The notes below the pieces were generated by a model that saw only the letters and a program-made list of their open reading frames with translations, was not told the DNA's origin and made no database searches. Positions 25,635 to 36,338 of a stretch of DNA of 64,000 bases are shown one piece after another. Positions within the stretch are counted from its first letter, which is position 1. Each line of letters begins with the position of its first letter. The position numbers and the translations under genes are program-made. Origin of the DNA: Thalassobacillus devorans (GTDB lineage Bacteria; Bacillota; Bacilli; Bacillales; Halobacillaceae); NCBI RefSeq assembly GCF_900176565.1, contig NZ_FXEH01000005.1, positions 459,384 through 523,383 of the forward strand, in the 5' to 3' direction.

Positions 25635-27504
25635 TCAATCCCGTAATGTTTCTAATATATCTATTCGTGTTATCTTATAGCTTTCTTCACTATCGATGGT
25701 GAGGTGATAAACTTTTTCGCGGTTATAATCGGTCCGGTCACCATTATGGGTGAAAATGAATTTTTCATGCATTCTCACTTTCGCACCATCTTCGCTCGTC
25801 TCTACACTAAGTGGATCATTTAAAGTAAAATTGAATTCAAAGGAGTCATCCACTTCTGTTTCAATATAGTCTTTCAACTCATGATACGCATCGCTGTCAT
25901 ATAATAAATAATCTTCTGCAATAGAAAAATCAACAGCATTCAAGGCATTTTCATACATGTTTCTGAAATTAATTATAAATTGGGCCGGATCCATTGCAGG
26001 CAAGACGGGAGTTGAATTGGTCTCCAATGTCGTCTCCCTTGCAGGTATGACTAATTGATAAACCCCGGAATCTCTCATGACACTTCTCGTTTCATTAAAG
26101 TCCTCTTCATAATCCATAGAAGAATACTGCACATCATTCACTTTCCATCCATTATCATAAACCAAATTATATTGTAAGGTTTGATTGTGAAAGCCCGGAT
26201 CACCTGGCCCTTCCTCTGTCAAAAAGTTACTTTCAAAATAATCCATTCGAACATTTACATTGGTAAAATACTTCCCATCATACTGGGTCAGATAGCTGTC
26301 CCCAAGCTGTATTTCTTTATTTTTCACCCACAGCTGCGTCGTATAGCCTTCTGTTCCTTTCGTTTTTAAACTTTCTACAACTTTGCGGTTAAATTCACCT
26401 GTCACATGTTTAAGCGGTAAATCACCCTCGGTTTCAAATGATTCAAGATAAGAGCGATAATAATCCCCTATTGTAGTTGCTAACACACTTTCCATATCAT
26501 CGGTAAATTCAAAAGTAATAGACATATTTGGTTCTTTTACTGTTAATGGGCCAGATTTCATAACTCCCCACGGAAATTCAGCTTCCACCTCTATTACAGT
26601 TGACCCACCCAAAACTACAGGACCATATGCTTCCCCTGAAAATGGGTCAAAATCAACCTTCTCTCCGTTCAACAAAAGCTTAGCTGGTGATAGCGGTATG
26701 GCATCTGTTTGAAATGTGACCGTATCGACTTCCATATTAAACCGGATATCCTCATGTGGCCGTCCCCATAGCTCCACCCGTTCCGTTGTAGTCAAATCAG
26801 CCGTATCACTTTTATAAGCAGCGTTTAATTTGGTAGATGCCTGGAAGCAGTGGTCCATATTCGTGCTGTTGCCCATCAGCCGTTGCCGTGTAAACTTCCT
26901 CTTCTCCATTCATCACCTTTGTACCTTTGTAGTCAGCGTGAAATGTAACATAAGCTGGCTTGACGGATAAACGATATTGGTCAAAAATTAACAATTTTCC
27001 ATCCTGGACAACGGTAAGGAAGTACTCTTCCTCGAGCCATTCCTCCCATAATTCATCCTCTTTTCTTTTCGTTCTATCCGACTGTGCTTTTAGTTCATTC
27101 AGTAAAGACTCCGCCTTATCAGGATTTTCTTCCAGATAATTTAAAAAGGCTTTAGCATCCTCTTCCTCTACTTTTTCATCGGTATCCGTATATACCAGAA
27201 ATTTTGCCAGCTCCTTCGCATCCTTCTCTTCTACTGCATTCTCATATTTTTCCACTACTTTGGCTTTCGAAGTCATATCAGCTCCAATTATGTAAGCGGT
27301 GACTAGCAGGAAGAAAACAACAATACCAACGATCGACCAAATCTTTTTCTTTTTTGGAAGCTTGCTAGTACTTTTAGAACGTATGGGTGGTTTGACAGCC
27401 TGTGCTGGGTCAGGCTCAGCTTTCAGCTCCACCGGGTGCCCACATTCTAAACAAAACTTATTGCTCGCGATCAGTTCGGCCCCACATTCTTTACAATAAT
27501 TCAT
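25635..27504 (-). pseudogene. TcaA/YvbJ-family zinc-ribbon membrane protein, split by a frameshift
   Basis: Two overlapping minus-strand frames (27504-26812 and 26909-25635) make one protein. The first half has a zinc ribbon ('YCKECGAELIASNKFCLECG'), a basic linker, one membrane segment ('IWSIVGIVVFFLLVTAYIIG') and the start of the outer TcaA domain, reaching 'GPLLPGIY'. The second frame resumes with 'KLNAAYKSDTADLTT', the natural continuation of that beta-strand domain. The joint is at about 26826-26835 (complement of TTTAATTTGGTA). The span is 1870 nt, one more than 623 codons, so a single inserted base fits. The intact product would be about 622 residues, the usual size. TcaA proteins influence glycopeptide sensitivity. 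A real mutation or a sequencing error are both possible. Confidence 0.8.
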
Positions 27505-27641
27505 AAAGCCCTCCTTTGTCCTGGGAGTTTTGACAGGGATTATCCCTCAAACCATCCTATGACAAAAGAAGGTGCTTCATACTCCAATTCACCAAGATAA
27601 ATTCAATACCTTACTGACTTTGAACAATAGATTTCCTTTTT

Positions 27642-27684
27642 CTGGAGGACCTGGGGAGAAAGCGAAAACACCCCGGGCCCTCCA
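27642..27684. repeat. Palindromic GGAGGACC repeat pair (locus E)
   Basis: CTGGAGGACCTGGGGA (27642-27657) and ACCCCGGGCCCTCCA (27670-27684) are imperfect inverted copies with a 12-nt loop like that of locus D, in the gap 27505-27781. Confidence 0.8.
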
Positions 27685-27712
27685 AAAACTGGATGCTAAG
27701 CCTTCCCAAAAT

Positions 27713-27747
27713 AATAAAGGACCAGCAGACGTTAAGCCTGCTGATCC
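27713..27747 (-). terminator. Terminator of the penicillin acylase-family gene
   Basis: On the minus strand GGATCAGCAG pairs with CTGCTGGTCC (wobble at one place), followed by TTTATTAT. Confidence 0.75.
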
Positions 27748-27781
27748 TGGGAGTCCTGGTATTCCATTAGAAATTATATTA

Positions 27782-30166
27782 TCACGGTGTCAGGACTAGC
27801 TCTTGACCTGAAAAACCATTGATACTCGTATAATGGTAGTTCCCTTCAACCCAATCCTGTAATTGATCCTGGTACCATTCACTTCTGAAGTGCCCGGACT
27901 GACCTGGGCCTACTAAATGATATCCCCCATTTGGATCATTCATATCTGTGATGAACCTCCATGAAGCTCCATGATCGACGATGCCATCTGCAGCATAACC
28001 GGCTGCCTGAACGGTCACGCGGCTTCCGTTCACCGGTTCAGGGTCTCCCGGATTGAAAAACTGCTCCAAAAATCCGATGCTCGATAAAGGATGCGTGAAC
28101 GCGACAGCATGTTCCGCTCCCCATGTCCATGAACCGGGGGTTTTTCCGTGCTCCTCACTGAGTGACTGGATGGTATCCCGATAGGCTTCCGTCATTACAG
28201 ATGCCCAGCCACCAGCCTCTTCTACCCAGATCGATTCTGATCCGCTTTGAGCCGCTCGCATCAACTCGTCGGTCGTCTGGCCCGTCCCATGGAAAAAGCC
28301 CATCATGTTCTCTGGTATCTGTTCATTGTATAAACGATTTTGTATTTCCTTCATCCAATGATGGTAAATCAGAGGTTGCACATAGGACTTTTCATCCTGG
28401 TAGTCCCATTCATTCATTAGGGTTAAGCCTTCTTGCTCAGCTCCCGTCAATTCCTCCTGGCTAACGTGATCGAGCATAAAAGGAAGAAATTCTTCTGCTT
28501 GTTTATTTTTTACATCCATCTGTAATTCCATAAAATCTTCTGCCGTCCAATCATCTTTTTGGGTGAGCATTTCCTCAATTCGCTCGTAACGATAAGGCTG
28601 CGCCCAATTGTGACTGATATGGTAAGGGTACGCATCATCGATGACTTTATTATTTGCGGTCGCGACAAAGCCCGCTTCCGGATTAACTGTCTTCGGCAGC
28701 TCCTCAAAAGGAATATAACCTTGCCATAAATCTTCCTTCTTCCACCCCCGCATTGGCAGCAAAGCTTTTTCGGGTTCGTCATAAATCGGAATAAGACCAT
28801 TGGCCTTGTAGGCAATGGTTCCATCTTTAGAGGCAAACACGAAATTTTGAGCAGGAGCCAAAAACTTCTCCAAACCTTTTTCGAAGCTTTCCCAATCCGA
28901 AGCTTTATTGATGTCCAGCACCGCTTCAAGATCTGTGGTGGCATCCAATGCTGTCCACCGCAATGACATCACGGTATCTTTTCCGCTTTCTCCGGCAAAC
29001 TCACTGATGATTGGTCCGTGTCTTGTTTCGACTACTTGATAATCCAGTGTTTCCTGGTCTTTGATTTCGATTGGTTCATCAATGACCATCGCCTCTTCCC
29101 ACTCCCCCTCAAAAAGGAATTGAGCAGGATCTTCGGGGTTCCTTTTTTCTAAGTAAAGCTGTTGAACATCCGGTCCGACATTCGTAACGCCCCATGCAAT
29201 GTTTTCGTTATGACCTAAGATAATACCAGGAATGCCTGCAAAGATAACTCCTGAAACATTATATTCTGGAGAGTTCAAATGCATCTGATACCAAATCGAA
29301 GGTGTCGCTAACCCTAAATGGGGGTCATCCGCTAATAATGGAAAGCCAGATGCCGTCTTCTCTCCGCTGACCACCCAGTTATTGCTGCCATTGAATTCAT
29401 GAGGAATGACCGCCCCCTCTAAGCTCGAGGCAACATCGACCTGATCGGTTTCATCCAAAATCACGGAAGCTTTTTCCGGATATTTCGGAAATAGCTCATA
29501 CGCCTGTTCCTCTGGAAATTCCGATAACAGATAGTAATTGAATGCTTGTCTTTCCCAGTGCCCTCCTAAATCGAATGCCATATACTTGCCAACTGTCAAG
29601 GAGTCGACAGGCGTCCATGGCTCAGGAGAAATTCCCATCAAAGCAAATTCAGGAGAGAGTCGACGTTCACCCATCGCTTCCTGAATAAAAGCATTAACGC
29701 CATCGGAATAAGCCTGCAAAATGTCTAAAGACTCATCCGAATAAGCAGCCAATGACTTCTCAGCAGCCCGCCTCAGCCCTAACGTCCGAAAGTACTGATC
29801 CTGCTTCAGCGTCGCCTCCCCGACCACTTCACTCAACCTGCCGGAAGCCTGCCTTCGGGCAAGTTCCATTTGAAACAAGCGGTCCTGCGCCTGCACGTAC
29901 CCTTGCGCCATAAACAAATCATGCGCATTTTCCGCACTAATGTGAGGAACACCGTTTTCATCCCTGGTAACAGCAACAGATACGGTAAGACCTTCTACTT
30001 GGACATCTCCTTCGATCTGTGGCAAGGTTCGGTTTATGTAAACATTTATAAAAATAAGCGTACTTATTACGAAAAAAATAAGCACACCGACAATGCTCCA
30101 AGCCACCTTCTTCCATCTGTTGTTCTGTTCATGTTTCTCGACCAATAATTCCTTCGCTGTTTCCAT
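27782..30166 (-). CDS. Penicillin acylase family (Ntn) amidase, membrane-anchored
   Basis: The 794 residues have an N-terminal membrane anchor (residues 22-44, 'VAWSIVGVLIFFVISTLIFI'). The alpha-chain part carries 'VTVSVAVTRDENGVPHI'-like and 'AQGYVQAQDRLFQMEL' motifs. The beta-chain nucleophile is the serine in 'FNGSNNWVVSGEKT' near residue 260, where the proprotein is cut. 'ADDPHLGLATPSIWYQMHL' and 'GHNENIAWGVTNVGPD' follow as expected. The family hydrolyses amides such as penicillins, acyl-homoserine lactones and capped amino compounds; the natural substrate here is unknown. The gene is monocistronic, between two palindromic repeats. Confidence 0.92.
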   Translation of the reverse strand: METAKELLVEKHEQNNRWKKVAWSIVGVLIFFVISTLIFINVYINRTLPQIEGDVQVEGLTVSVAVTRDENGVPHISAENAHDLFMAQGYVQAQDRLFQMELARRQASGRLSEVVGEATLKQDQYFRTLGLRRAAEKSLAAYSDESLDILQAYSDGVNAFIQEAMGERRLSPEFALMGISPEPWTPVDSLTVGKYMAFDLGGHWERQAFNYYLLSEFPEEQAYELFPKYPEKASVILDETDQVDVASSLEGAVIPHEFNGSNNWVVSGEKTASGFPLLADDPHLGLATPSIWYQMHLNSPEYNVSGVIFAGIPGIILGHNENIAWGVTNVGPDVQQLYLEKRNPEDPAQFLFEGEWEEAMVIDEPIEIKDQETLDYQVVETRHGPIISEFAGESGKDTVMSLRWTALDATTDLEAVLDINKASDWESFEKGLEKFLAPAQNFVFASKDGTIAYKANGLIPIYDEPEKALLPMRGWKKEDLWQGYIPFEELPKTVNPEAGFVATANNKVIDDAYPYHISHNWAQPYRYERIEEMLTQKDDWTAEDFMELQMDVKNKQAEEFLPFMLDHVSQEELTGAEQEGLTLMNEWDYQDEKSYVQPLIYHHWMKEIQNRLYNEQIPENMMGFFHGTGQTTDELMRAAQSGSESIWVEEAGGWASVMTEAYRDTIQSLSEEHGKTPGSWTWGAEHAVAFTHPLSSIGFLEQFFNPGDPEPVNGSRVTVQAAGYAADGIVDHGASWRFITDMNDPNGGYHLVGPGQSGHFRSEWYQDQLQDWVEGNYHYTSINGFSGQELVLTP

Positions 30167-30250
30167 GTGTAACCCCCTCCCCCTTGTCCTCTTATTATAT
30201 ACGATTTGTAATTTTCTGAAAATATTTCATATTATTTACAACTATAAAAA

Positions 30251-30292
30251 AAACCACCCCGGAGCCCTCCAAAAACTGGATGCTCCGGGGTG
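30251..30292 (-). terminator. Terminator of the amylopullulanase gene built on a GGAGGACC-type repeat (locus F)
   Basis: CCACCCCGGAGC and GCTCCGGGGTGG form a 12-bp stem, with inner TCCA / TGGA pairing. On the minus strand a TTTTTTTT run follows. Stem and inner sequence are variants of the dispersed palindromic repeat. Confidence 0.9.
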
Positions 30293-30307
30293 GTTTACTG
30301 GTTGTTC

Positions 30308-33300
30308 TTAATTAAGCTTTTTTACCTTCTCTAATGCTTCAGCAACCTGTTTGGATGCTAATATTTCTGCGTTCTTTTTACCTTCCAGCATCTTTTCCAG
30401 GCTGCGCTCAATCTGCTCACCGGCAGTTTCGATTGCTCGTTCCTTACCAGTATATTTCTCTCCTTCACTATAATCCTCTATAGCCACTTCCAAAACCAGC
30501 TCATTGATTTTTGCTGGAGTCAACTCCCCTGCAGCCGCGATATCAAGTAAGCTGTCAGCAGCTGCTTCCGCAGTAACCTCTCCTGCTAAGAAATCTTCAA
30601 CCGCAAATTGGACTTTCTCACCAAAGGTAGGCTCTTCGTCTGCTTTACGTTCATCTAGTTTGATGACTATGGATGTCAACGGATCTAATGTCAGTGTATC
30701 GTCAGTCATTTCAAAGCCGGACTGCTGATCAACGGAATCCGCACCAGCTTCGTCACTATCTACAAGCACTTGACCTCCGCGGAAGTTGTAGTCTCCAAGT
30801 GTCAGGCTGCGCGCTTCATCATCGGCATTGACGAATACATAGTAGTTGCCTGTATCATCGGTTGAAATTGATTCATAGCCGATCAGCAAGTCGTTTTCCT
30901 GCATCTCAGGAAAATCGAGCAACGAAACATTTTCATCAACCAGATCCTGATCGCCTAAACGGAAGGCATCGGTAGATTTCCGCAGTTCGATCATGCCTTT
31001 CGTAAATTCACCAGTAACATGATTAACTTCATATTCTTCTTCATTGGTCGCTTTTTCCCAATCGAACATGTTGATGGCATCGGAAGAATCATAGGAGTCA
31101 TGGATGAAATAGCCAAATGACTCACCATTTTCATCTTCCAGCTCATGATACTTCTGTTCAGGTACTCCTTCACCATGCCACTGTTTCGTGCGGCCAAATT
31201 CCTGACCGGCATGAAGGAACGCTGTTCCCTGGGATGTCAAAATCATCGCGTTTCCAAGTCGGACACGCTTATGAATCTCCAGGTCATTTTCCGGTATAGC
31301 CGGATCTTTTTTAATCGATTGGGCGATGACATCATATAACGGCAGGTTATCGTGTGCCGCGATATATTGAACCATGTCGCCTGGATCGTCCTGCGCTGTA
31401 TTGGACGGCTGACCTTTGATATTGTTAAAAATCGTATCGATATCCCGCGCACCATCGGTAAGGAAGCGCGGCTCGCCTTCTGAACCGAAACCAGATTTCA
31501 GTTCGTTACGCATTTCATCGGAGAACACGCCTACATCATCGGTTTTATCCATCCAGTCCTGATCAGCGCCCATGCCCTCAAGAGATGGATCTGCAATATG
31601 GCCGGCAAATGTCCGCCAACCTTCCCCGATAAACAAGGCGTGCGGGTTGATTTCAGCAGCTGCGTCATAGGCATTTTGGACCGCCGGATAAGTGGCATCC
31701 CCCATCATATCAAAACGCATACCATCGATTTTGTATTCTTCGAACCAGTATTTCACGGAATCGACCATCAGCTTTTCAGCCATGGCGTGATTGGTTGCAA
31801 GGTTGTTGCCAAAGCCGCCAAGGAAGTTGCCCTGGTCATCCTGGAATGCATAGTAATCAGGAACAATGTCATTCAGTGTGCTCGTTTTAGCTGTATGCGT
31901 GTAAACCACATCAAGCACCACACCCATACCGGCGTCATGAATAGCATCGATCAGTTCTTTTGTTTCTTTCACGCGCAGTTCAGGATCGGCAGCATCCTCG
32001 GAATACGCCCCGTCTGGCGAGAAGTAACTGTGCGGGTCATAACCCCAGTTATAGGAATTACCGCCAGCAGAGTACTCCAATTCGCGCTCGTCCATATTTG
32101 TTTCATCGCCATAGTACCATGCCATAATCGGCAAAAGCTGGACGTGGGTGACACCCATAGACTTGATGTAATCGAGCTTGTCGATGAACGCCTGATAGGA
32201 TCCCCATCGTGCGTTCAAATCACCTTCAATCGATGGATCGGAAGTAAAGTCACGGACATGAACTTCATAGATGACCGCATCTTCCCGTTTTTTATAGCCA
32301 TCGATGTCCGCATGGCTGAAGCCTTCTGGATCGGTGCCTTCCAGGTCAACAATCGCTGCTTTTCCAACATCGTCACCGTCTGGACCAGGGTTGCCTTCAG
32401 TATCGACGGTGAAGGCTGCCATTGATTTGGCATATGGGTCCAGTACATTTTTCGTTACACCATCGTTGGTCACTTCGTACTGGTAGTAGTATCCCGCCAG
32501 GTCATCTACTCCCAGCTCCTCAGCCGTAATTTCTTTTGACCAGACGCCTTCTTCTTTCCTCAGGTCAACACGTCCGATTTCTGTGGCGGCATCTTCTTTA
32601 TCAAAAAACTTCGCTACAACATTGCTTGCTTTTGGCGCCCATAGTTTCAAAATAGCGTTGCCATCCTGATACGTGGCACCAAGATCGTCGCCATCATAAG
32701 CATACAGTTCATCGATCATCCGCCAGCCGCTGTTAGCGATAACAGATCTGTCACCATACTCCACCGTTAGTGGAAGTTTTTCGATATCAAAATCTGCCTT
32801 CACTTTCACTGTCTTATCACCAGTAATTTCGGCACTTTTAGCCATTACTTCATTACCATCAGCATCTTTGATGACCAATTGTTCGAGTAAGTCTTTAGTA
32901 GAAAGTCCATCGGTCATTGTAAAGCTTAACTGGATGGTTTCTTCATTTATAACCTCAGCGGATGTAAGGCCAGTAGCTACTTCCCCATAAGGAGAAATAT
33001 AGACCGTTTCATCACCTTGTCTGATCCATAGCTGATCGTACCTGTCCAGTAAGTTGAAAGTGCGATCGCCACCATCTTTACCTGCATCACCCTGAGTGAC
33101 ATCAAGTGGGAAGAAGCCAATTTCCTTGGCATCTTCTGTCAGCTCGATATCTACGTATGCGCCATAACGATCGGTATTTTCAAACATCACCGCATCTGTC
33201 GGCCAATCTTCAGAAGGATTCGCTACATCGCCCCAGTTCCAAAGACCGAAGTTTTCATAGTCATCGTTATCGCGATCATAGTGGATCCGGACCGTGTTCT

Positions 33301-36190
33301 CCGGTAAATCAACCGGCTCATACGTGTATACTTCATCGGAACCTTGCTTGATATAAATTTCGTTGATGTCTGGATTGGTGATCGTATAACCTTTGTCACC
33401 ACCATCTTTACCATCATCTCCCTGGGTCACATCCATGACCAGGAATCCGATGTTTTTCGCACCTTCTGCAAGCTCAACATCAACATAGGCACCATAGTCA
33501 TCGGTTCCTTCAAACATGGTAGCGCCTGTCGGCCAGTTGGCAGAAGGTTCGGCAACATCATTCCACAGCCATAGGCCATAATTTTCATAATTGCCATCGT
33601 CCCGTTTGTAGTGGATACGGATGGAATCTTCCGGTACAGGTTCAACTTCTATACCATCATCGCCCTCACCATTTCCAACCCCTGTGATCGCCCCACTGTC
33701 AACGGTCAACAGAGCCGTCCCGCCGTCCGCTTTTCCAGGGATCGTGACAGAAACTTGTCCAGCATCTGTTGCTTCATATACTTCACCGGAATAATGGTCG
33801 GTCACAGTCGTGCCACCTTCCAGTTCCAGGCTCACTTCTTTCGCTTCCTCAGCAACATTCAGTCCGACATAAACGGAGTCGTCTTCATAAGCACGCTCAA
33901 ATAATAAGAATTCTTCATTATCAGAGCCGCCGACAAAGCTTCTTTCCCCTTTTGCAAAAACTTCGGACTGCTCACCACGGAAGTTCAATATTTTCGAATA
34001 GTGATCGAGAATATCATTACCTTCTACCTGATCCCAGGCAAAATCGTAGCGGTTATCATACACTGGATAGTTGTTGGCTCCCGACTGGCCAAGCTCTTCC
34101 CCATAATAAATGACCGGCTGCCCTTTTGCGGTTGCCTGCAAAGCAGCTGCAACTTTCAGCTTGCCTTCATCTCCACCTAGGGAATGCAGGAATCCATCTT
34201 CATCATGACTGCCTAAAAATTGCCCTAGTGTAGCCGTGTTGTCTATTTCCGTATTACGATCAGCCAGTTTTTCATCGGCCTCTTCCAAACTTCCATTGAC
34301 AAAGTCATGGGCAATTTCTTTAAAACCGAAATCAAGAAGGGAGTCCATCATTCCGGTTTCGAGGTAGCCGTAATCATCGTTGGCACTCGCTCCCCAGGCT
34401 TCGCCGATCATCTTGTGCTCCGGCATTTTTTCTGTGATCGCATTCTTGAATGCCATCCACGTGGTATCTTCCACATGCTTCACGGTATCGACGCGGAAGT
34501 AGTCAATTGTGTTACCTTCATCAGTTGTAGCCGCATCGATCCAGTTAGTCTGCCAGTCGATAATTTGCTGGCGCACGTCCGGATCTTCGGTAATAAAATC
34601 AGGAAGTCCGGCCAGTTCACCGACAACTTCATCGGTTCCTACATCGGTGCCTTGACGGACAAGATCACTGAAGCGACTGCGATCCTCGTCGGTTGGGTAA
34701 CCTTCCGGCTGTTCCGCTTCAGGAACGTTGCCATCAACTTCTTTCAAGCCATAGCCGGTATGATTCAGCACGACATCAACCATGATTTTCATATCGCGGG
34801 CATGGGCCTCATCAATCAGGTCATGGAACTCCTCCATCGTGCCAAAATGAGGGTTCAGTTCACCAAAATTGTTTGCCCAGTAGCCGTGGTAACCATAATA
34901 AGGCTGGTCGCCATCTTCGTTATACCGGACATCATATTTGATATTTTCAACAATCGGGCTGATCCAGATCGTGTTCACCCCAAGGTTGTCGAGGTAATCA
35001 AGTTTCTCCGTGATCCCTTCAAAATCTCCACCCTGGTACGTGCCACGTTTTTCGGTATCATATCCAAGGTTGTATGGATCATTATTTGATTCATCGCCAT
35101 CAAAGAAGCGGTCGGTCAGCATAAAGTAAATGATCGACTCGTCCCAGTCAAAATCAGCTTCGCCGACAGACTGACGCGTTTTCACTTCCACTTCCGCTGT
35201 GCCTTCATGAGAATTGCCAAATGAATCAACAACAGTAAGTGGGATAGTTTTCGTTCCAGCGGTCACATCATCATCGACCGCAATCGTCACTTCCTGTAAG
35301 TCGGGGTCGATTTCAAGCTTGTCCGACCCCCCTAAGGCAGAAATGTCCGCAAACATTTGAGAGATTTCTGCTTCACCCTGGACGTCTACCGACAGGACCG
35401 CGTTTTGATTATAGTCGACAGCGCCAGGCTCGACTGTTCCTGACACGCTCAGGTCAGCTTTTTCAAAACTAATGGTAGAAACGCCATCTACCGTGTTATA
35501 AGGGTCCATCACCTCAGTGGTTTCTTCATCTTTTGTAACGAGATACGTATACTCATGTTCGCCATTCGGAATGTCATTGTACGTATAGACGAACCGCTCA
35601 TTCTCCGGTTCATATGTCATTTCCTTTGTTTTACCGTTAACTTGCAACTCGACTTTATCGATCGTGTCCATCGCATCAGCAGCGAATAACTCTTTATCAC
35701 GATAAAAGAAAGTCGCGTCGCCATTATCAATTACGGGAGCCGATCCATCCGGCACAATCCTTACTTCCTCGACACCGCTGGTTATGTATGCCTTGGTGAT
35801 GGTGTCGTTCTGGCTGACCTGGATGGAGCGGTCGCCAAATTCTTTTTCCGCCGTATTCCAGTCTTCGGTACTGCGCAGGACAAAACCGAACTCTTTTGTT
35901 TCCGGTGCCACAGCAAAATTGGCTGTAGCAGTATTGCCTTTATAGGAGTCAAAATTAATCTGGTTGTCCTGTACGCCAGTATTCCAAACCCATATATTCC
36001 AATCGCCAAAATTCTGATCTTCTCTGATGTAATGGAACTGCACCGTTTTTTCTGTTGTTTCCTCTGTTGCATTCGCGTCAGAAGAATCTTCTGCGTGTAC
36101 CTGTTGAACCGGTGCGATCGGCGACCATAAGCTCAACAGCATGATCAAAATCATAAAAATGGAGAAGTTACGCTGTGTATTTCTTCTCAT
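30308..36190 (-). CDS. Secreted bifunctional amylopullulanase (alpha-amylase + type I pullulanase)
   Basis: A 1960-residue secreted enzyme with a signal peptide (cut near VHA-ED, residue 33). Domains in order: CBM41 (about 50-150), CBM48-like (160-245), an all-beta linker, and a GH13 amylase domain (about 345-830). The amylase has 'DVVLNHTG', nucleophile in 'YFRVDTVKH' (~566), acid in 'MIGEAWG' (~597) and 'FLGSHDEDG'. Two tandem CBM41 copies (about 860-1075) follow, then a pullulanase N-domain (~1170) and a GH13_14 domain. This has 'YNWGYDP' (~1380), 'GMRFDMMGD' (~1493), 'FIGEGWR' (~1524) and 'AAHDNLP' (~1612). The last 100 residues are helical; no LPXTG or SLH anchor is seen. Both active sites look complete. 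It is divergent from the LacI regulator. Acidic composition fits a salt-tolerant enzyme. Confidence 0.95.
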   Translation of the reverse strand: MRRNTQRNFSIFMILIMLLSLWSPIAPVQQVHAEDSSDANATEETTEKTVQFHYIREDQNFGDWNIWVWNTGVQDNQINFDSYKGNTATANFAVAPETKEFGFVLRSTEDWNTAEKEFGDRSIQVSQNDTITKAYITSGVEEVRIVPDGSAPVIDNGDATFFYRDKELFAADAMDTIDKVELQVNGKTKEMTYEPENERFVYTYNDIPNGEHEYTYLVTKDEETTEVMDPYNTVDGVSTISFEKADLSVSGTVEPGAVDYNQNAVLSVDVQGEAEISQMFADISALGGSDKLEIDPDLQEVTIAVDDDVTAGTKTIPLTVVDSFGNSHEGTAEVEVKTRQSVGEADFDWDESIIYFMLTDRFFDGDESNNDPYNLGYDTEKRGTYQGGDFEGITEKLDYLDNLGVNTIWISPIVENIKYDVRYNEDGDQPYYGYHGYWANNFGELNPHFGTMEEFHDLIDEAHARDMKIMVDVVLNHTGYGLKEVDGNVPEAEQPEGYPTDEDRSRFSDLVRQGTDVGTDEVVGELAGLPDFITEDPDVRQQIIDWQTNWIDAATTDEGNTIDYFRVDTVKHVEDTTWMAFKNAITEKMPEHKMIGEAWGASANDDYGYLETGMMDSLLDFGFKEIAHDFVNGSLEEADEKLADRNTEIDNTATLGQFLGSHDEDGFLHSLGGDEGKLKVAAALQATAKGQPVIYYGEELGQSGANNYPVYDNRYDFAWDQVEGNDILDHYSKILNFRGEQSEVFAKGERSFVGGSDNEEFLLFERAYEDDSVYVGLNVAEEAKEVSLELEGGTTVTDHYSGEVYEATDAGQVSVTIPGKADGGTALLTVDSGAITGVGNGEGDDGIEVEPVPEDSIRIHYKRDDGNYENYGLWLWNDVAEPSANWPTGATMFEGTDDYGAYVDVELAEGAKNIGFLVMDVTQGDDGKDGGDKGYTITNPDINEIYIKQGSDEVYTYEPVDLPENTVRIHYDRDNDDYENFGLWNWGDVANPSEDWPTDAVMFENTDRYGAYVDIELTEDAKEIGFFPLDVTQGDAGKDGGDRTFNLLDRYDQLWIRQGDETVYISPYGEVATGLTSAEVINEETIQLSFTMTDGLSTKDLLEQLVIKDADGNEVMAKSAEITGDKTVKVKADFDIEKLPLTVEYGDRSVIANSGWRMIDELYAYDGDDLGATYQDGNAILKLWAPKASNVVAKFFDKEDAATEIGRVDLRKEEGVWSKEITAEELGVDDLAGYYYQYEVTNDGVTKNVLDPYAKSMAAFTVDTEGNPGPDGDDVGKAAIVDLEGTDPEGFSHADIDGYKKREDAVIYEVHVRDFTSDPSIEGDLNARWGSYQAFIDKLDYIKSMGVTHVQLLPIMAWYYGDETNMDERELEYSAGGNSYNWGYDPHSYFSPDGAYSEDAADPELRVKETKELIDAIHDAGMGVVLDVVYTHTAKTSTLNDIVPDYYAFQDDQGNFLGGFGNNLATNHAMAEKLMVDSVKYWFEEYKIDGMRFDMMGDATYPAVQNAYDAAAEINPHALFIGEGWRTFAGHIADPSLEGMGADQDWMDKTDDVGVFSDEMRNELKSGFGSEGEPRFLTDGARDIDTIFNNIKGQPSNTAQDDPGDMVQYIAAHDNLPLYDVIAQSIKKDPAIPENDLEIHKRVRLGNAMILTSQGTAFLHAGQEFGRTKQWHGEGVPEQKYHELEDENGESFGYFIHDSYDSSDAINMFDWEKATNEEEYEVNHVTGEFTKGMIELRKSTDAFRLGDQDLVDENVSLLDFPEMQENDLLIGYESISTDDTGNYYVFVNADDEARSLTLGDYNFRGGQVLVDSDEAGADSVDQQSGFEMTDDTLTLDPLTSIVIKLDERKADEEPTFGEKVQFAVEDFLAGEVTAEAAADSLLDIAAAGELTPAKINELVLEVAIEDYSEGEKYTGKERAIETAGEQIERSLEKMLEGKKNAEILASKQVAEALEKVKKLN

Positions 36191-36274
36191 GTAATAGTTT
36201 CCTCCCTGAATAGATTAGTAGAAACGCCCGCTTTTATGCCTCCTTTCTTCTTTACATAGTGAGCAACAAGTTGC

Positions 36275-36286
36275 GCAAACGCTTGC
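36275..36286. promoter_or_regulatory. LacI-type operator upstream of amylopullulanase (distal to start site)
   Basis: GCAAACGCTTGC is a near-palindrome of the MalR/LacI operator type, in the amylopullulanase leader. Confidence 0.55.
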
Positions 36287-36338
36287 ACAAAAGGTTAAAT
36301 AAAAAGAATAACTTTAGTCCTAGGTATTTTAGATTGTT

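Noticed and set aside
34307-35089. 260-codon plus-strand open frame inside the amylopullulanase gene
   Set aside because: It is antisense to a gene with complete domain signatures; the protein has no recognisable motif and arises from the codon bias of the real gene. The same holds for 31598-32425.
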